This document shows positions 24,492-33,560 of a DNA stretch of 64,000 bases, piece by piece; within the stretch, counting starts at the first letter, position 1; every line of letters starts with the position of its first letter. The stretch is from Natronobeatus ordinarius (lineage in GTDB: Archaea > Halobacteriota > Halobacteria > Halobacteriales > Natrialbaceae). The DNA lies in assembly GCF_024362485.1 (NCBI RefSeq), contig NZ_CP101456.1, positions 1,054,001-1,118,000 of the forward strand, given 5' to 3'. Position numbers and translations under genes: made by a program. Below the pieces are notes generated by a model, which saw only the letters and a list, made by a program, of their open reading frames with translations, did not search any database and was not told the DNA's origin.

Positions 24492-25666
24492 CAGGATCGC
24501 ACCTCCGTTTCGGCCGGGAGCGTCCCGCGGACGGTCGATCCGGACTCGATTCGCGAGTCGGGGCCGACGATCGTGCCGGGGACGTACGTCACGCCGCCGC
24601 GATCGGTGACGCGGTCGGCTAAGAGCGCGCCGAGGGCTTCCTCCTCGAAGACCCGGTCACCGACGCGAACGTCGCCGGGACCGCCGGGAATCGTCGTTCC
24701 GGGGCCGACGTCGACGCCGACGCCAGTCACGCAGTCGACGACCGTCGCGCCGGGCCCGATCCGCGTGTCCGCGTCGACGACACTGCGCTCGACGACGGCG
24801 TTCGAGTCGACGGTCGCGTTCTCGCCGAGGCAGGCGTACGGGCCGACGACCGCCCCGGGACCGACCTCGCAGTCGGGACCGACGACGACCGGCCCGCGGA
24901 TCACGGCGTCGTCGTGGATCGTCGCCGAGGAGTCCTCGTGCCGGCCGTCGATGACGCCCGCGTCGAACAGCTCGAGTGAGGTCTCGAGTAAGTCCCACGG
25001 ATAGGTGGCGTCGACCCACAGCCCCTCCGAGACGACGCCGCGGACGGGCTCCCCGGACTCGATGGCCTGCGAGATGCCGTCGACCAGCGACTGTTCGCCG
25101 TCGCGTGAGTGGGCGGCACGGATCGAGTCGAACAGCCGTGGCTCGAGCGCGTAGACGCCGGCGTTGAGGAGGTAGTTCCGGTCGTCTCGGGGCTGCTCGA
25201 CGAGGTCGCGAACCCGGCCGTCCTCGAGGATCACGCCGCCGTACGCCCCGACGTCGGCCCGTCGAATGAGGCCGAGCGTCGCGGCGGCGTCGGCGCCGTG
25301 GCGATCGACGACGTCGCGGACGATCCGGCTGTCGACGAGCTGGTCGCCGTTGACGACGAGCGTCGCGCCGTCCACTGCCGGCTCCGCCTGCAAGAGCGCG
25401 TGGCCGGTGCCGAGTTGCTTCTCCTGGACGACGTACGAGAGCGGAACGTCACGGTACGTCGATCCGAAGTGTGACTGGACGCGATCCCGTCGGTAGCCGA
25501 CGACGATGGTGACGTCGGCCACCCCGGCGTCGATCAATCCGTCGAGGACGTGCTCGAGGATCGGTTTCGTCGCCGCCGGGAGCATCGGTTTCGGTCGATT
25601 CTTGGTGAGCGGCCGCAGTCGCGTCCCCTCACCAGCGGCGAGAACGACCGCAGAAGGGCTGCTCAT
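24491..25666 (-). CDS. Bifunctional sugar-1-phosphate nucleotidyltransferase/acyltransferase (GlmU-like)
   Basis: A 391-residue protein. The N-terminal nucleotidyltransferase domain begins VVLAAGEGTRLRPLTKNRPKPML (residues 7-29) with the expected Gly-rich loop and Lys. The C-terminal half (about 240-390) is a left-handed beta-helix with hexapeptide repeats (IRGPVVVGPDCEVGPGAVVGP), the acyltransferase fold. With GlmS directly downstream it most likely makes UDP-GlcNAc from glucosamine-1-phosphate, although archaeal members also use glucose- or galactose-phosphates. The ATG at 25666 is chosen over an upstream frame because it opens the catalytic domain. Confidence 0.87.
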   Translation of the reverse strand: MSSPSAVVLAAGEGTRLRPLTKNRPKPMLPAATKPILEHVLDGLIDAGVADVTIVVGYRRDRVQSHFGSTYRDVPLSYVVQEKQLGTGHALLQAEPAVDGATLVVNGDQLVDSRIVRDVVDRHGADAAATLGLIRRADVGAYGGVILEDGRVRDLVEQPRDDRNYLLNAGVYALEPRLFDSIRAAHSRDGEQSLVDGISQAIESGEPVRGVVSEGLWVDATYPWDLLETSLELFDAGVIDGRHEDSSATIHDDAVIRGPVVVGPDCEVGPGAVVGPYACLGENATVDSNAVVERSVVDADTRIGPGATVVDCVTGVGVDVGPGTTIPGGPGDVRVGDRVFEEEALGALLADRVTDRGGVTYVPGTIVGPDSRIESGSTVRGTLPAETEVRS

Positions 25667-25728
25667 ATCCGCGTTCCTCACCAGCCCCCCTTTTCGTTCC
25701 TCTGGGGGTATCCTCGCCGCAATGGCAC

Positions 25729-25738
25729 GTATATTTTT
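25729..25738 (-). promoter_or_regulatory. TATA box of the glmU-like/glmS operon
   Basis: AAAAATATAC on the minus strand is the most AT-rich stretch upstream of 25666. It would place transcription start near 25705 and leave a leader of about 40 bases. Confidence 0.4.
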
Positions 25739-25926
25739 GCTAACCGTCCCTAACTGTTCCAACCTGGGGAAAACGCCTGTTACCCGACGACGGGTTCTTC
25801 CGTCGACGACAGATCCGGCGGCCGGCGGTGACGACTGATTCGGCGGTCGACTGACCGACCTCGACGATCGGGTCGGCGACCGATTCTCGAGCACCCGTCA
25901 CCCGGTTCCGTGCCGGCCGAGAACGG

Positions 25927-26985
25927 TTAGCCGTCGCCGGCGTCTGTCGCGTCTCCGTCGGCGGGTTCGAGCCAGAGGTCGACGGCGTAGGGCGCGGACG
26001 TCGTCGACGGCTCGTCGGGAACGTCTCCGTCGAGGTAGACGAGCCAGACGAGTCGCGCGTCGTCGTCCGTCGGTTCGATGGTGTGCTCGTGCGTCCAGCT
26101 CTCGCCGTGTTCGAGTCCTGTTTCGAACCGTTCAATCTCCCGTTGTTCGTGGACGACGGTTCCGTTCTCGGTCGGCGTTGCCTCCTGTGCGACGACGACG
26201 ACGGTGTAGACCGCCGTTCGGTGCTCGCCGTTCTCGATCCTGAGGACGAGTTCCTGGCTGTCGGTCTCGCCGAAGCCGGCGGCAACGTCGTCGTCGACGA
26301 ACTCGAGGTCGCCCGTCTCGGTCTCCGCCAGGAGCGCCACCGCCGAGTACGGCTCGCCGTCGCCGGCACTGGTTACGGCGTAGCCGACGGATCCAGCTGC
26401 GAGCAGGATCGAGGCGACGAGCAGGACGTTCACCGCGGCGTCGGCACGCGAGTCTGGCTCGAGCAGCCGGCTCCGGACGGTCCCAACCCACGTTCGGTAG
26501 GGGACGACGAACCGATCCGCCTCGGGGACTGCCCACCGACGGATGGCAGCGGCGACCGTCCCGAGCAGCGTGACGAGACTCAGGCCGACGACGAACGGCA
26601 CGGTCTGGAGCCCCCACGGCGTGACGGTCAGGACGAGTCCGACCAGCGGAGCTACGATGAGGCTCATCCCGACCGAGAGCACGACCCGTTCGACGCCACT
26701 GATTCGGGATCCGGCTGGCGAGACGGGAGCCGCGTCGGCCGCCGTTTCGGTCGTCTCGGTGGCTGGCGGGCCACGCCTGGGAAACAGCGCGGAGACGACG
26801 ACGTAGCCGGGGACGAACAGGACGAAGCCGAGCCCGAGTGGGACGCGAAGCGGCGTCTCCCTGATCACTGGCGCGAGGACGGCGACGACGACAGCGACCG
26901 TGATCACGGTCACACCGGCCAGGTCAGCGGGAACCGATCGCAGGTGCCGCGGAACGAACAGCCGGAGCGACTTCACGTCGACCAT
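25927..26985 (-). CDS. DUF1616 membrane protein
   Basis: A 352-residue protein with a short cytoplasmic N-terminus and about five membrane helices (roughly residues 22-42, 48-66, 100-118, 125-147, 190-208), followed by an extracellular beta-rich C-terminal domain of about 140 residues. The helix pattern and the PLRVPLGLGFVLFVPGYVVVSALFP segment match the archaeal DUF1616 family, of unknown function, often linked to surface or glycan loci. It lies 68 bases downstream of the DUF4129-type gene on the same strand. Confidence 0.8.
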   Translation of the reverse strand: MVDVKSLRLFVPRHLRSVPADLAGVTVITVAVVVAVLAPVIRETPLRVPLGLGFVLFVPGYVVVSALFPRRGPPATETTETAADAAPVSPAGSRISGVERVVLSVGMSLIVAPLVGLVLTVTPWGLQTVPFVVGLSLVTLLGTVAAAIRRWAVPEADRFVVPYRTWVGTVRSRLLEPDSRADAAVNVLLVASILLAAGSVGYAVTSAGDGEPYSAVALLAETETGDLEFVDDDVAAGFGETDSQELVLRIENGEHRTAVYTVVVVAQEATPTENGTVVHEQREIERFETGLEHGESWTHEHTIEPTDDDARLVWLVYLDGDVPDEPSTTSAPYAVDLWLEPADGDATDAGDG

Positions 26986-27053
26986 TTACCGCGGCGTTCG
27001 ATCCCCGCGGCTAAATGTCGTTGGATCAGACAGAAGTGGCTACTGTCCCGACG

Positions 27054-29252
27054 CTAGATGGATTCGGTCTCCGTCTCTCGGTCGACATCGTCGGCACCGG
27101 CTGCCGGCTCGGCATCGTCGGCACCGGCTGCCGGCTCGACTGTGAGCAGGTGCCGCGTCCGCTCGAGGGCGACGTCGGCCTCCTCGGATGAGACGTTCGC
27201 AGCGTCGAACGCCGCTCGCTCGTAGGCCTCGGTCAGGTCGAACAGGATCGCGTCGACGTCGTCGGTGCCGTCCCGTCGCCAGCGCCGGTAGAACTCCCAG
27301 TGGGTGAGCCCCTCGTCGACGCCGATCCGGCTCGCCAGCTCCCGGCGTGTCGCGACGTAGCACGTCTGGACGGCGGCCTCGGGGCGGCCGCTCGAGCGCT
27401 CCTCGGCTGCACGCGAGAGCAGCGCCTCCGTTACGTCGGGGCCCGTGAGTCGGTGCCCGGAGCCGGACCGACCGCTTCCGAATCCAGTCGTCCCGCCGGT
27501 TTCGGCCGCCCCGCTGCGATACCGACGAACGCCACCCGCGGCGGTGATCACGGCGAGCAGCCCGAAGAAGAGCCAGGCCCACGCCGGCAGCGAGGAGACC
27601 ACGCCGCCATCCGACCCGGGCAGCGACACTGTTTCCTCAGCGTCGGCCGCCGCGAAGCTCGTTCCCTCGCCGTCGTAGGTGACGAGCACGCGAACGTCGC
27701 CGCCGGCCTCTGCGGGCGCGCTCACCGTCTCGTTGAACGCCCCTTCGTCGTCGAGCGTGACGGGCGCGACCGTCTCGCCGACGCGGACCTGGACGGACTC
27801 GTTCTCGACCGGCTCGCCCTCGTCGGTCGAGACCGTCCCCTCGACGAACACCTCGCGGTCGTCGACGTGGGTCGTGTTTATCGACAGCTCCGTCGCCGTC
27901 TCGAGGACGGTCACCGACTCCGTCGCCGCCGTCTCGGCGAGCGCTTGCGCTTCGAACGGGAGCCGCACGCCCAGCTCTCGCTCGCCGTCGGAAACGGACG
28001 CCGGGAGCTCGACCGAGCCGTCGAACGAGCCGTTCGAGACGTTCACGTCGCCGATGGCCTCCTCCTCGAGGACGGCCTCGAGCGTGACGTTGTCGACCGG
28101 TTCGTCCTCGACGGCGAGCGTCCCCGCGACCGGAATCTCCTCTCCGTAGGCCACCTCGGCCGGCACGTCAAGGTCGGTCACCGTCGGCTCGACCTGTTCG
28201 ATCGAGACGGGGACCGTCGTCTCGCTCCCGAGATACGTCGACTCGTTTTCGGGGACGTACGCGACAGAGAGCTCGTCCGCCGAGAGCGCCTCGCTGGTGG
28301 GGCGGTACTCGAACTCGAACGCGCCGTCGTCGTCCGTTTCGGCCGTCGTCGTGCCGTTGCCGACGTCGAGACGGATCGCCTCGTCTGCGACCGCCGAGCC
28401 GTTCGCCGTCACTAGCTCGCCCTCGGCGACGAGCGGCTCGGCGAACGAGACGTTCTCCGCGTCGGGCTCGACCGAGAGCTCGGTCTCGACGAACTGCGCC
28501 TCGCGGATCTCCGCCTGGTCGCGTTCGAGTGCACGTTCGACGTCATCGAAGCGCTCGCTGGTCTCGGAGAAGTCCTCGCCGGTCTCCTGCTCGAGTTCGT
28601 CGTACAGCTCGCGCAGCTCGTCGCCGTCCTCGGTGGCGTTCGTGGCCTCGACCTCGAGTTCGCGGGCGAGTTCGCGAGCCCTCTCTTCTTCACCCTCCTC
28701 GAGCGCCTGCTCGTATTCGGCTCGCAACTCCTCGTAGGACTCGGCGGCGGCGATTAGCTCGAGCTGTGCGTCGCTGGCGTCCTCGAAGAGGTCGGCGTCG
28801 TCCGCGTCGGACGCCTCGGCGAGATCGGTGTACTGCGCGTGTCGTAGCTGGTAGTCCTCGCCAACCAGTTCCCTGGCGCTCTCGTGGTCGCCGCGCTCCA
28901 GTTCGGACGCGCTCTCGGCGAGCCGGTCCGTGAGCTCCTCGGAGAGCCAGGCCTCGAGTCCGACCGCGTCGCCGTCTTCCGTGTACTCGTTGGGGTTTCG
29001 GTGGGGGACCGTTTCGTTCTCGCCGTCCGTCGTGGCGGCTGCCGAACCGACGATCGCACCCGCGCCGAAGCTACCAGCTGACTGTTCGGAAGCACCAGCC
29101 TCCGCCGTCGGTCCGTTCACACCGGCGAACGCGATCGATCCGCCACCGCCTGCCGCCGCGACCGTGAGCCCGACGAGTACCAGCCCGACGGCGACCGTTC
29201 GTCCGATCTCGGTCACACCCGTGAATTCACGGTCGACGCACATACCGTTCAT
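27054..29252 (-). CDS. Large surface protein with Ig-like domains and C-terminal DUF4129
   Basis: A 732-residue protein. A signal peptide (about residues 14-45) is followed by a helical, Glu-rich domain (about 80-260), two or three Ig-like beta domains (about 265-530), a single membrane helix (SLPAWAWLFFGLLAVITAAGGV, about 555-575) and a cytoplasmic DUF4129 domain (GLTHWEFYRRWRRDGTDD and the RAAFDAANVSSEEADVALE segment). It is therefore a type I membrane protein with a large exterior part. The start is ATG 29252 or the ATG three codons in. It ends in two copies of a 9-residue repeat (AAGADD(A/V)EP type), encoded by a 27-base tandem repeat at 27086-27139. Confidence 0.8.
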   Translation of the reverse strand: MNGMCVDREFTGVTEIGRTVAVGLVLVGLTVAAAGGGGSIAFAGVNGPTAEAGASEQSAGSFGAGAIVGSAAATTDGENETVPHRNPNEYTEDGDAVGLEAWLSEELTDRLAESASELERGDHESARELVGEDYQLRHAQYTDLAEASDADDADLFEDASDAQLELIAAAESYEELRAEYEQALEEGEEERARELARELEVEATNATEDGDELRELYDELEQETGEDFSETSERFDDVERALERDQAEIREAQFVETELSVEPDAENVSFAEPLVAEGELVTANGSAVADEAIRLDVGNGTTTAETDDDGAFEFEYRPTSEALSADELSVAYVPENESTYLGSETTVPVSIEQVEPTVTDLDVPAEVAYGEEIPVAGTLAVEDEPVDNVTLEAVLEEEAIGDVNVSNGSFDGSVELPASVSDGERELGVRLPFEAQALAETAATESVTVLETATELSINTTHVDDREVFVEGTVSTDEGEPVENESVQVRVGETVAPVTLDDEGAFNETVSAPAEAGGDVRVLVTYDGEGTSFAAADAEETVSLPGSDGGVVSSLPAWAWLFFGLLAVITAAGGVRRYRSGAAETGGTTGFGSGRSGSGHRLTGPDVTEALLSRAAEERSSGRPEAAVQTCYVATRRELASRIGVDEGLTHWEFYRRWRRDGTDDVDAILFDLTEAYERAAFDAANVSSEEADVALERTRHLLTVEPAAGADDAEPAAGADDVDRETETESI
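27086..27139. repeat. 27-bp tandem repeat in the 3' end of the DUF4129 gene
   Basis: Two near-identical 27-base units (CATCGTCGGCACCGGCTGCC...) encode the repeated C-terminal PAAGADD segment. Being in frame, it changes only the length of the tail. Confidence 0.7.
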
Positions 29253-29377
29253 CGTCCGCCGACGCGAGTATCACCGTTCTACAACCGTCTCGTTCACTGA
29301 TCGGTCTCGACAGCTGAGTTTCGTATCAGACAACTGTTACCAGTAGCTTGAACACGCCGTCCGTGGACGTCGGGACC

Positions 29378-31003
29378 ATGCACCCCACGCGCCAGCTGGG
29401 CGCGGTCGCCGTTCTCGTCGCCGCCCTCGCGCTCCTGGCGGTCCTCACCGCCCGACTGTTCGTCCTCGGGGGTGCGGTGCTGGTCGGCGCGTGGCTTCTC
29501 GCCCAGACGGCCCAGTTCGCTCGCGACCTCGAGCGAACGGTGGCCGCCCTCTCGGTCGACCAGTCACCGGCCCGGCCCAGTTCGCAGGTGAGCGACGCCG
29601 TCCCGGTGACGCTCGTGGCGACGCTCGAGCGCCCCTCGCCGGTCTCGCTGTCGATCGACGCCGGTCTGCCGACGGGGGCGACGAGCGAGGAGCCGCTCTC
29701 GGTGACGCTCGAGCCTGGTGAGACCGTCGCCGAGCGGACTGTCGACGTCAGCTGGCCCGTGGTCGGCACCCATCGGTTCGACGAGGCGACGGTGGTGGCC
29801 ACGGACGGTCGGTTTCGCGAGACGCTGCCGGTCGGTCGGCGACCCGAGATCACAGTCGAGTCGAACAACCCGCGGTCAGTTCACGTCGGCACGGGCGGCG
29901 ACCGGTTGCCGACGGCGTTCGGCGAACACGAGACGTCGCGCTCCGGGTCGGGCATCGACCCGGCCGAACTCAGGGAGTACGTCCCCGGCGACACCGCCCA
30001 GCGGATCGACTGGAAGGCGACGGCCCGACTCGGCACGCCCCACGTCCGCGAGTTCGAGGCCGAGACGGACCGGCGGACCCTGCTCGTCGTCGACCACCGG
30101 CGCCCGCTCTCGGTCGGCCCGCCCGGTCGGTCGAAACTCGAGTACCTCCGGGAGGTTGCCCTGGCGACGATCGACGGCGCACGCGGCGCCGACGACCCGC
30201 TCGGCCTCCTCACGGTCGGTGACGGCGGCATCACCGGCTGGCACGGCCTGCACTCGGCTGCCGCCGACCACCGAACGCTTCGCCGCTGGCTCTTCGACCT
30301 CGAGCCGACTGCCCCCGTCGAATCGGCCGACTCGGCGGCAGAACGTGCGTCGCGACTCGCGGCCGGAGCCGTACCTGCAGACGGGGAGGCAACCGAGGAC
30401 GGAGCCGGACCTGCGGACGGAGCCCCACCCGAGGATGGCGTCACATCCGAGGATGAGGGCCCACTCGAGGACGGCGGCGCCGCCGGGTCGGGCACGACTC
30501 GATCGCGGCCGTCTCGCCCCCCAGGAACCGGTGTCTCTCGACGAACGACCACGGCCGACGTCACCCGTCACCTCGTCGCGCTCGAGGGCGACGACGACGC
30601 GTTCGCCGAGACGCTCGGCCCCTTCCTCGAGGCTCGCCAGACCTACCGGGAACGGATCGAGTCGGATCCGCTGTACACCGCCGTCAGAACGGCGATCGCA
30701 CAGCAACGAGGGTTCGTCTGGACGGCGCTGTTCACCGACGACTCGCGGCCGGCGGAGCTCCGGGAGACGGTCAAACTGGCCCGGGCCAACGGCAACGAGG
30801 TCGCCGTCTTCCTCGCGCCGACGGTTCTCTACGAGCCCGGCGGGCTCGCCGACGTCGAACGAGCGTACGACCGCTACGTCGCCTTCGAACGGCTCCGGCG
30901 TGACCTCTCGCGGATGGAACGCGTAACCGCCCTCGAGGTCGGGCCGGGCGACCGACTGGCGACCGTTCTCGAGGCGGGTCGCTCGCGAGGTGGGCGGCCG
31001 TGA
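29378..31003 (+). CDS. DUF58 domain protein (MoxR-associated)
   Basis: A 541-residue membrane protein with two N-terminal helices (about residues 8-45), a beta-sandwich region (about 60-165), and the DUF58 core with GIDPAELREYVPGDTAQRIDWKATARL (about 190-216), the family signature; a vWA-like fold follows. DUF58 proteins typically work with MoxR AAA ATPases in assembly or maturation of other proteins. A Pro/Gly/Asp-rich insert (about 315-400) is low complexity and repetitive (DGAGPADGAPPEDG). The ATG at 29378 opens the first helix; a TTG at 29348 is less likely. Its TGA overlaps the next gene (GTGA). Confidence 0.85.
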   Translation: MHPTRQLGAVAVLVAALALLAVLTARLFVLGGAVLVGAWLLAQTAQFARDLERTVAALSVDQSPARPSSQVSDAVPVTLVATLERPSPVSLSIDAGLPTGATSEEPLSVTLEPGETVAERTVDVSWPVVGTHRFDEATVVATDGRFRETLPVGRRPEITVESNNPRSVHVGTGGDRLPTAFGEHETSRSGSGIDPAELREYVPGDTAQRIDWKATARLGTPHVREFEAETDRRTLLVVDHRRPLSVGPPGRSKLEYLREVALATIDGARGADDPLGLLTVGDGGITGWHGLHSAAADHRTLRRWLFDLEPTAPVESADSAAERASRLAAGAVPADGEATEDGAGPADGAPPEDGVTSEDEGPLEDGGAAGSGTTRSRPSRPPGTGVSRRTTTADVTRHLVALEGDDDAFAETLGPFLEARQTYRERIESDPLYTAVRTAIAQQRGFVWTALFTDDSRPAELRETVKLARANGNEVAVFLAPTVLYEPGGLADVERAYDRYVAFERLRRDLSRMERVTALEVGPGDRLATVLEAGRSRGGRP

Positions 31004-31494
31004 GCGTCGCCGCCGTCGATCGGACCGAGGCGACGTGGTCGACGCTGCTCGCGCTGGCGATACTCACCGTCGTCCTCTCGGTCCTGTCGGGGCCGGCCGG
31101 CGCCGCTGTCGGCGTCGCCACCGCGGCGATCTGGTACGCCTTCGGGACGCCGTACGCGCTGGCTGGCGGCCACGTCGCGCTTCCGGTGTTGTTCCCGGAC
31201 GGAATCGGCCCCGTCGCGCTCGTCGCCGTCTTCCTCGCCTTTCTCGGCGTGCTGGTCGCGCCCGTAGTCGGAACGCCGCGACCGATCGAGAACGCGGTCG
31301 TCGTCCTCGCGAGCGTCCTCGGCCTGGCCGGGATCACGTGGCTCGCCGCGTCCGAGGGCTCGCTCCCGATCGCGGCGGCGACGCTCCTCTCGGTCGTCGC
31401 GGTCGTGGCGGTCGCGATCCACCGGTACGAACGCGTCCGCCTGGGGCTCGCATGGTCGTCGACCGAACCGGAGACGGGGGCGGTCGATCCGTGA
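31000..31494 (+). CDS. Small membrane protein of the MoxR/DUF58 locus
   Basis: A 164-residue protein with four or five helices (about residues 15-32, 36-55, 65-88, 95-115, 120-140) and short loops. It starts with a GTG that overlaps the stop of the DUF58 gene by 4 bases and itself overlaps the next gene, so it belongs to the same operon. Haloarchaeal MoxR loci commonly carry such a protein (possibly DUF7519), but its function is unknown. Confidence 0.7.
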   Translation: MSVAAVDRTEATWSTLLALAILTVVLSVLSGPAGAAVGVATAAIWYAFGTPYALAGGHVALPVLFPDGIGPVALVAVFLAFLGVLVAPVVGTPRPIENAVVVLASVLGLAGITWLAASEGSLPIAAATLLSVVAVVAVAIHRYERVRLGLAWSSTEPETGAVDP

Positions 31495-32441
31495 GCGAGT
31501 CCGACGCCGACAGCCGCGGCGAGCCGTCGGCCGCCGAGGACGCGACCGACGAGCAACCTCCGGAGGCGGCCGACGACGCCGCCGAGGCCACAGCCCAGGT
31601 CGAACTGCTGGCCGCGGAGAACCGGCGACTCCGAAGCCAGTACGCCCGCCTTCGCCAGGCGCGATACCGTCGGACGGCGCTCGGGCTCGCGTTCCTCGGC
31701 GGCCTGGCCGCCCTGGGCGGGCTCTTGCTCCCGGACGGGCGTGAGGTGCTGTTCGCTCTCGCCGCGACGGGGCTGTTCGGTGCCGTCCTGACGTATTCTC
31801 TCGCCCCCGGCCGGGTCGTCGCTGCCGACGTCGGCGAACGAATTCACGCGGCTGCCGCGACGAACGGCGCGGCGATCGCCGACGCCCTCGGCCTGGCCGA
31901 CGAGCACGTCTACCTCCCGACAACCGACACCGGCGGAGTTGGCGACGCCGCTCGCCTCTACGTCCCCCAGCAGGCCGGCGACGACCTCCTCGAGGCGCTC
32001 TCGACGCCCGCCGATCGCGACGGGCTCGAGGACCGGCGCGGACTCGAGGACGTAACCGGCCCCTTCGTCACCGACGACGAGCGACGCGGGCTCGTCCTCG
32101 AGCCGACCGGGGGACCGCTCTATCGCGAGTTCGAGCGCGAACTGGTCGACGACCTCGAGTCGACGCCGGTCGGGCTCACCACCCAGCTCGCGGACGCCCT
32201 GGTGGAGGGGTTCGAGCTCGCCGACGCCGCCACCCCCGACGTCGACGCCGGGGACGGCCGCGCGACCGTCGCGCTCACCGGAAGCGTCCTCGGCGACGTC
32301 GACCGATTCGACCATCCGATCGCCTCGTTTCTCGCCGTCGGCCTCGCGGCCGGACTCGAGCGTCCCGTCTCCCTCGAGATCGCGCCGGGCGACGACCGGG
32401 CCGACTGGCTGGTCACCTGTCGGTGGGTTCCCGAGGAGTAG
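31491..32441 (+). CDS. Membrane-associated protein of the MoxR/DUF58 locus
   Basis: A 316-residue protein. It has an acidic N-terminus, a short coiled coil (EATAQVELLAAENRRLRSQ, about residues 33-55), two membrane helices (about 63-82 and 86-104) and a cytoplasmic C-terminal domain of about 210 residues that I do not recognise. The GTG at 31491 overlaps the stop of the previous gene (GTGA). The stop is 15 bases from the convergent moxR stop. Its role is inferred only from the operon. Confidence 0.65.
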   Translation: MSESDADSRGEPSAAEDATDEQPPEAADDAAEATAQVELLAAENRRLRSQYARLRQARYRRTALGLAFLGGLAALGGLLLPDGREVLFALAATGLFGAVLTYSLAPGRVVAADVGERIHAAAATNGAAIADALGLADEHVYLPTTDTGGVGDAARLYVPQQAGDDLLEALSTPADRDGLEDRRGLEDVTGPFVTDDERRGLVLEPTGGPLYREFERELVDDLESTPVGLTTQLADALVEGFELADAATPDVDAGDGRATVALTGSVLGDVDRFDHPIASFLAVGLAAGLERPVSLEIAPGDDRADWLVTCRWVPEE

Positions 32442-32456
32442 GGGGGAGCGTCTCGG

Positions 32457-33560
32457 TCACTCCTTCGCTGTGTCGGACTCGTCGCCAGTCGTCGCGTCGG
32501 ACCCGTCGCCAGCCGTCGCGTCGGACTCGTCGCCAGCCGTCGCGTCGCGGCCCCCGTCGCCGACCGCCGGAACCGCTTCGGGGTCCATGCCGGGCGGCTC
32601 GACTGCCTCGAGGACGTCTTCGACGACGTCGACGGGCCTGACGTCGCTCAGTTCGGCGTCGGTGCTCAACACGAGTCGGTGGACCAGGATCGACCGGGCC
32701 AGCGCCTTCACGTCGTCGGGGATGGCGTAGCCGCGACCACGGATAGCGGCGCGGGCTTTTCCCGCGTCGAGAAACGCCAGGGTCGCCCGGGGCGAGGCCC
32801 CGTGGACGACGTCGGGGTGGTCGCGGGTCGCGACCACGACGTCGAGAACGTACTCTTTCACCGGGGCCGCGACGTGGACGTCCCGCACCCGTTTCCGGGC
32901 GGCGAGCAACGCGTCGACGTCGACGACCTGGGAGACGTCCGTCGGGCCGAGCGAGGGATCGGCGTCGAACCGCTCGAGGATCTCGCGCTCGTCGGCCCGG
33001 TCGGGCAGGTCGATCGTGAGCTTGAGCTGGAAGCGGTCGCGCTGGGCCTCGGGGAGTTCGAAGACGCCTTCCATCTCGATCGGGTTCTGGGTCGCGACGA
33101 CCATGAACGGCTCCGGCAACTCGAGCGTCTCACCCTCGATGGTGACGCGGCGCTCTTCCATCGCCTCGAGCAGCGCCGACTGGGTCTTCGGCGTCGCCCG
33201 GTTGATCTCGTCGGCGACGACGAGGTTGGTGAAGATCGGCCCCCGCTGGAGGTCGAACTCGCCGGTGTGCTCGCGGTAGACGGTCGTTCCGGTGATGTCC
33301 GCCGGGAGGACGTCCGGCGTCAGCTGGATTCGTCGATAGGCGAGCCCGCTGGCCTGGGCGAAGAGGTTCGCGAGCGTCGTCTTCGCGACCCCGGGAACGC
33401 CCTCGAGCAGCAGGTGGCCGCGGGTCAGGACGGCGATCGTCAGGTGCTCGACGGCGTCGTCGTTCCCGACCAGCACCCGGCCGATCTCCTCGCTGAGGGC
33501 GTCGTAGATCGCCGTCGGATCGCCCGCCGAGCCGCCGGTCGCGCGGTCCTCACCGTTCAT
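32457..33560 (-). CDS. MoxR-family AAA+ ATPase
   Basis: A 367-residue AAA+ ATPase. Walker A GVPGVAKT (54-61), Walker B VVADEIN (114-120), sensor 1 in VVATQNPIE (about 151-159) and the sensor 2 region GASPRATL are intact. MoxR ATPases act as chaperone-like factors for metal-cofactor or surface-protein maturation, usually with DUF58 and vWA proteins. The ATG at 33560 lies 8 bases inside the upstream DUF4350 gene. The C-terminus has three imperfect 8-residue Asp/Ser-rich repeats (DATAGDES type). Confidence 0.92.
   Translation of the reverse strand: MNGEDRATGGSAGDPTAIYDALSEEIGRVLVGNDDAVEHLTIAVLTRGHLLLEGVPGVAKTTLANLFAQASGLAYRRIQLTPDVLPADITGTTVYREHTGEFDLQRGPIFTNLVVADEINRATPKTQSALLEAMEERRVTIEGETLELPEPFMVVATQNPIEMEGVFELPEAQRDRFQLKLTIDLPDRADEREILERFDADPSLGPTDVSQVVDVDALLAARKRVRDVHVAAPVKEYVLDVVVATRDHPDVVHGASPRATLAFLDAGKARAAIRGRGYAIPDDVKALARSILVHRLVLSTDAELSDVRPVDVVEDVLEAVEPPGMDPEAVPAVGDGGRDATAGDESDATAGDGSDATTGDESDTAKE
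32472..32547. repeat. 24-bp tandem repeat in the 3' end of moxR
   Basis: About three copies of a 24-base unit (GTCGGACTCGTCGCCAGCCG...) encode the 8-residue Asp/Ser/Ala/Thr repeats at the MoxR C-terminus. It probably arose by slippage and is in frame. Confidence 0.7.

Noticed and set aside
23343-25004. 553-residue plus-strand ORF opposite glmS and the GlmU-like gene
   Set aside because: Antisense shadow of two well-identified enzymes.
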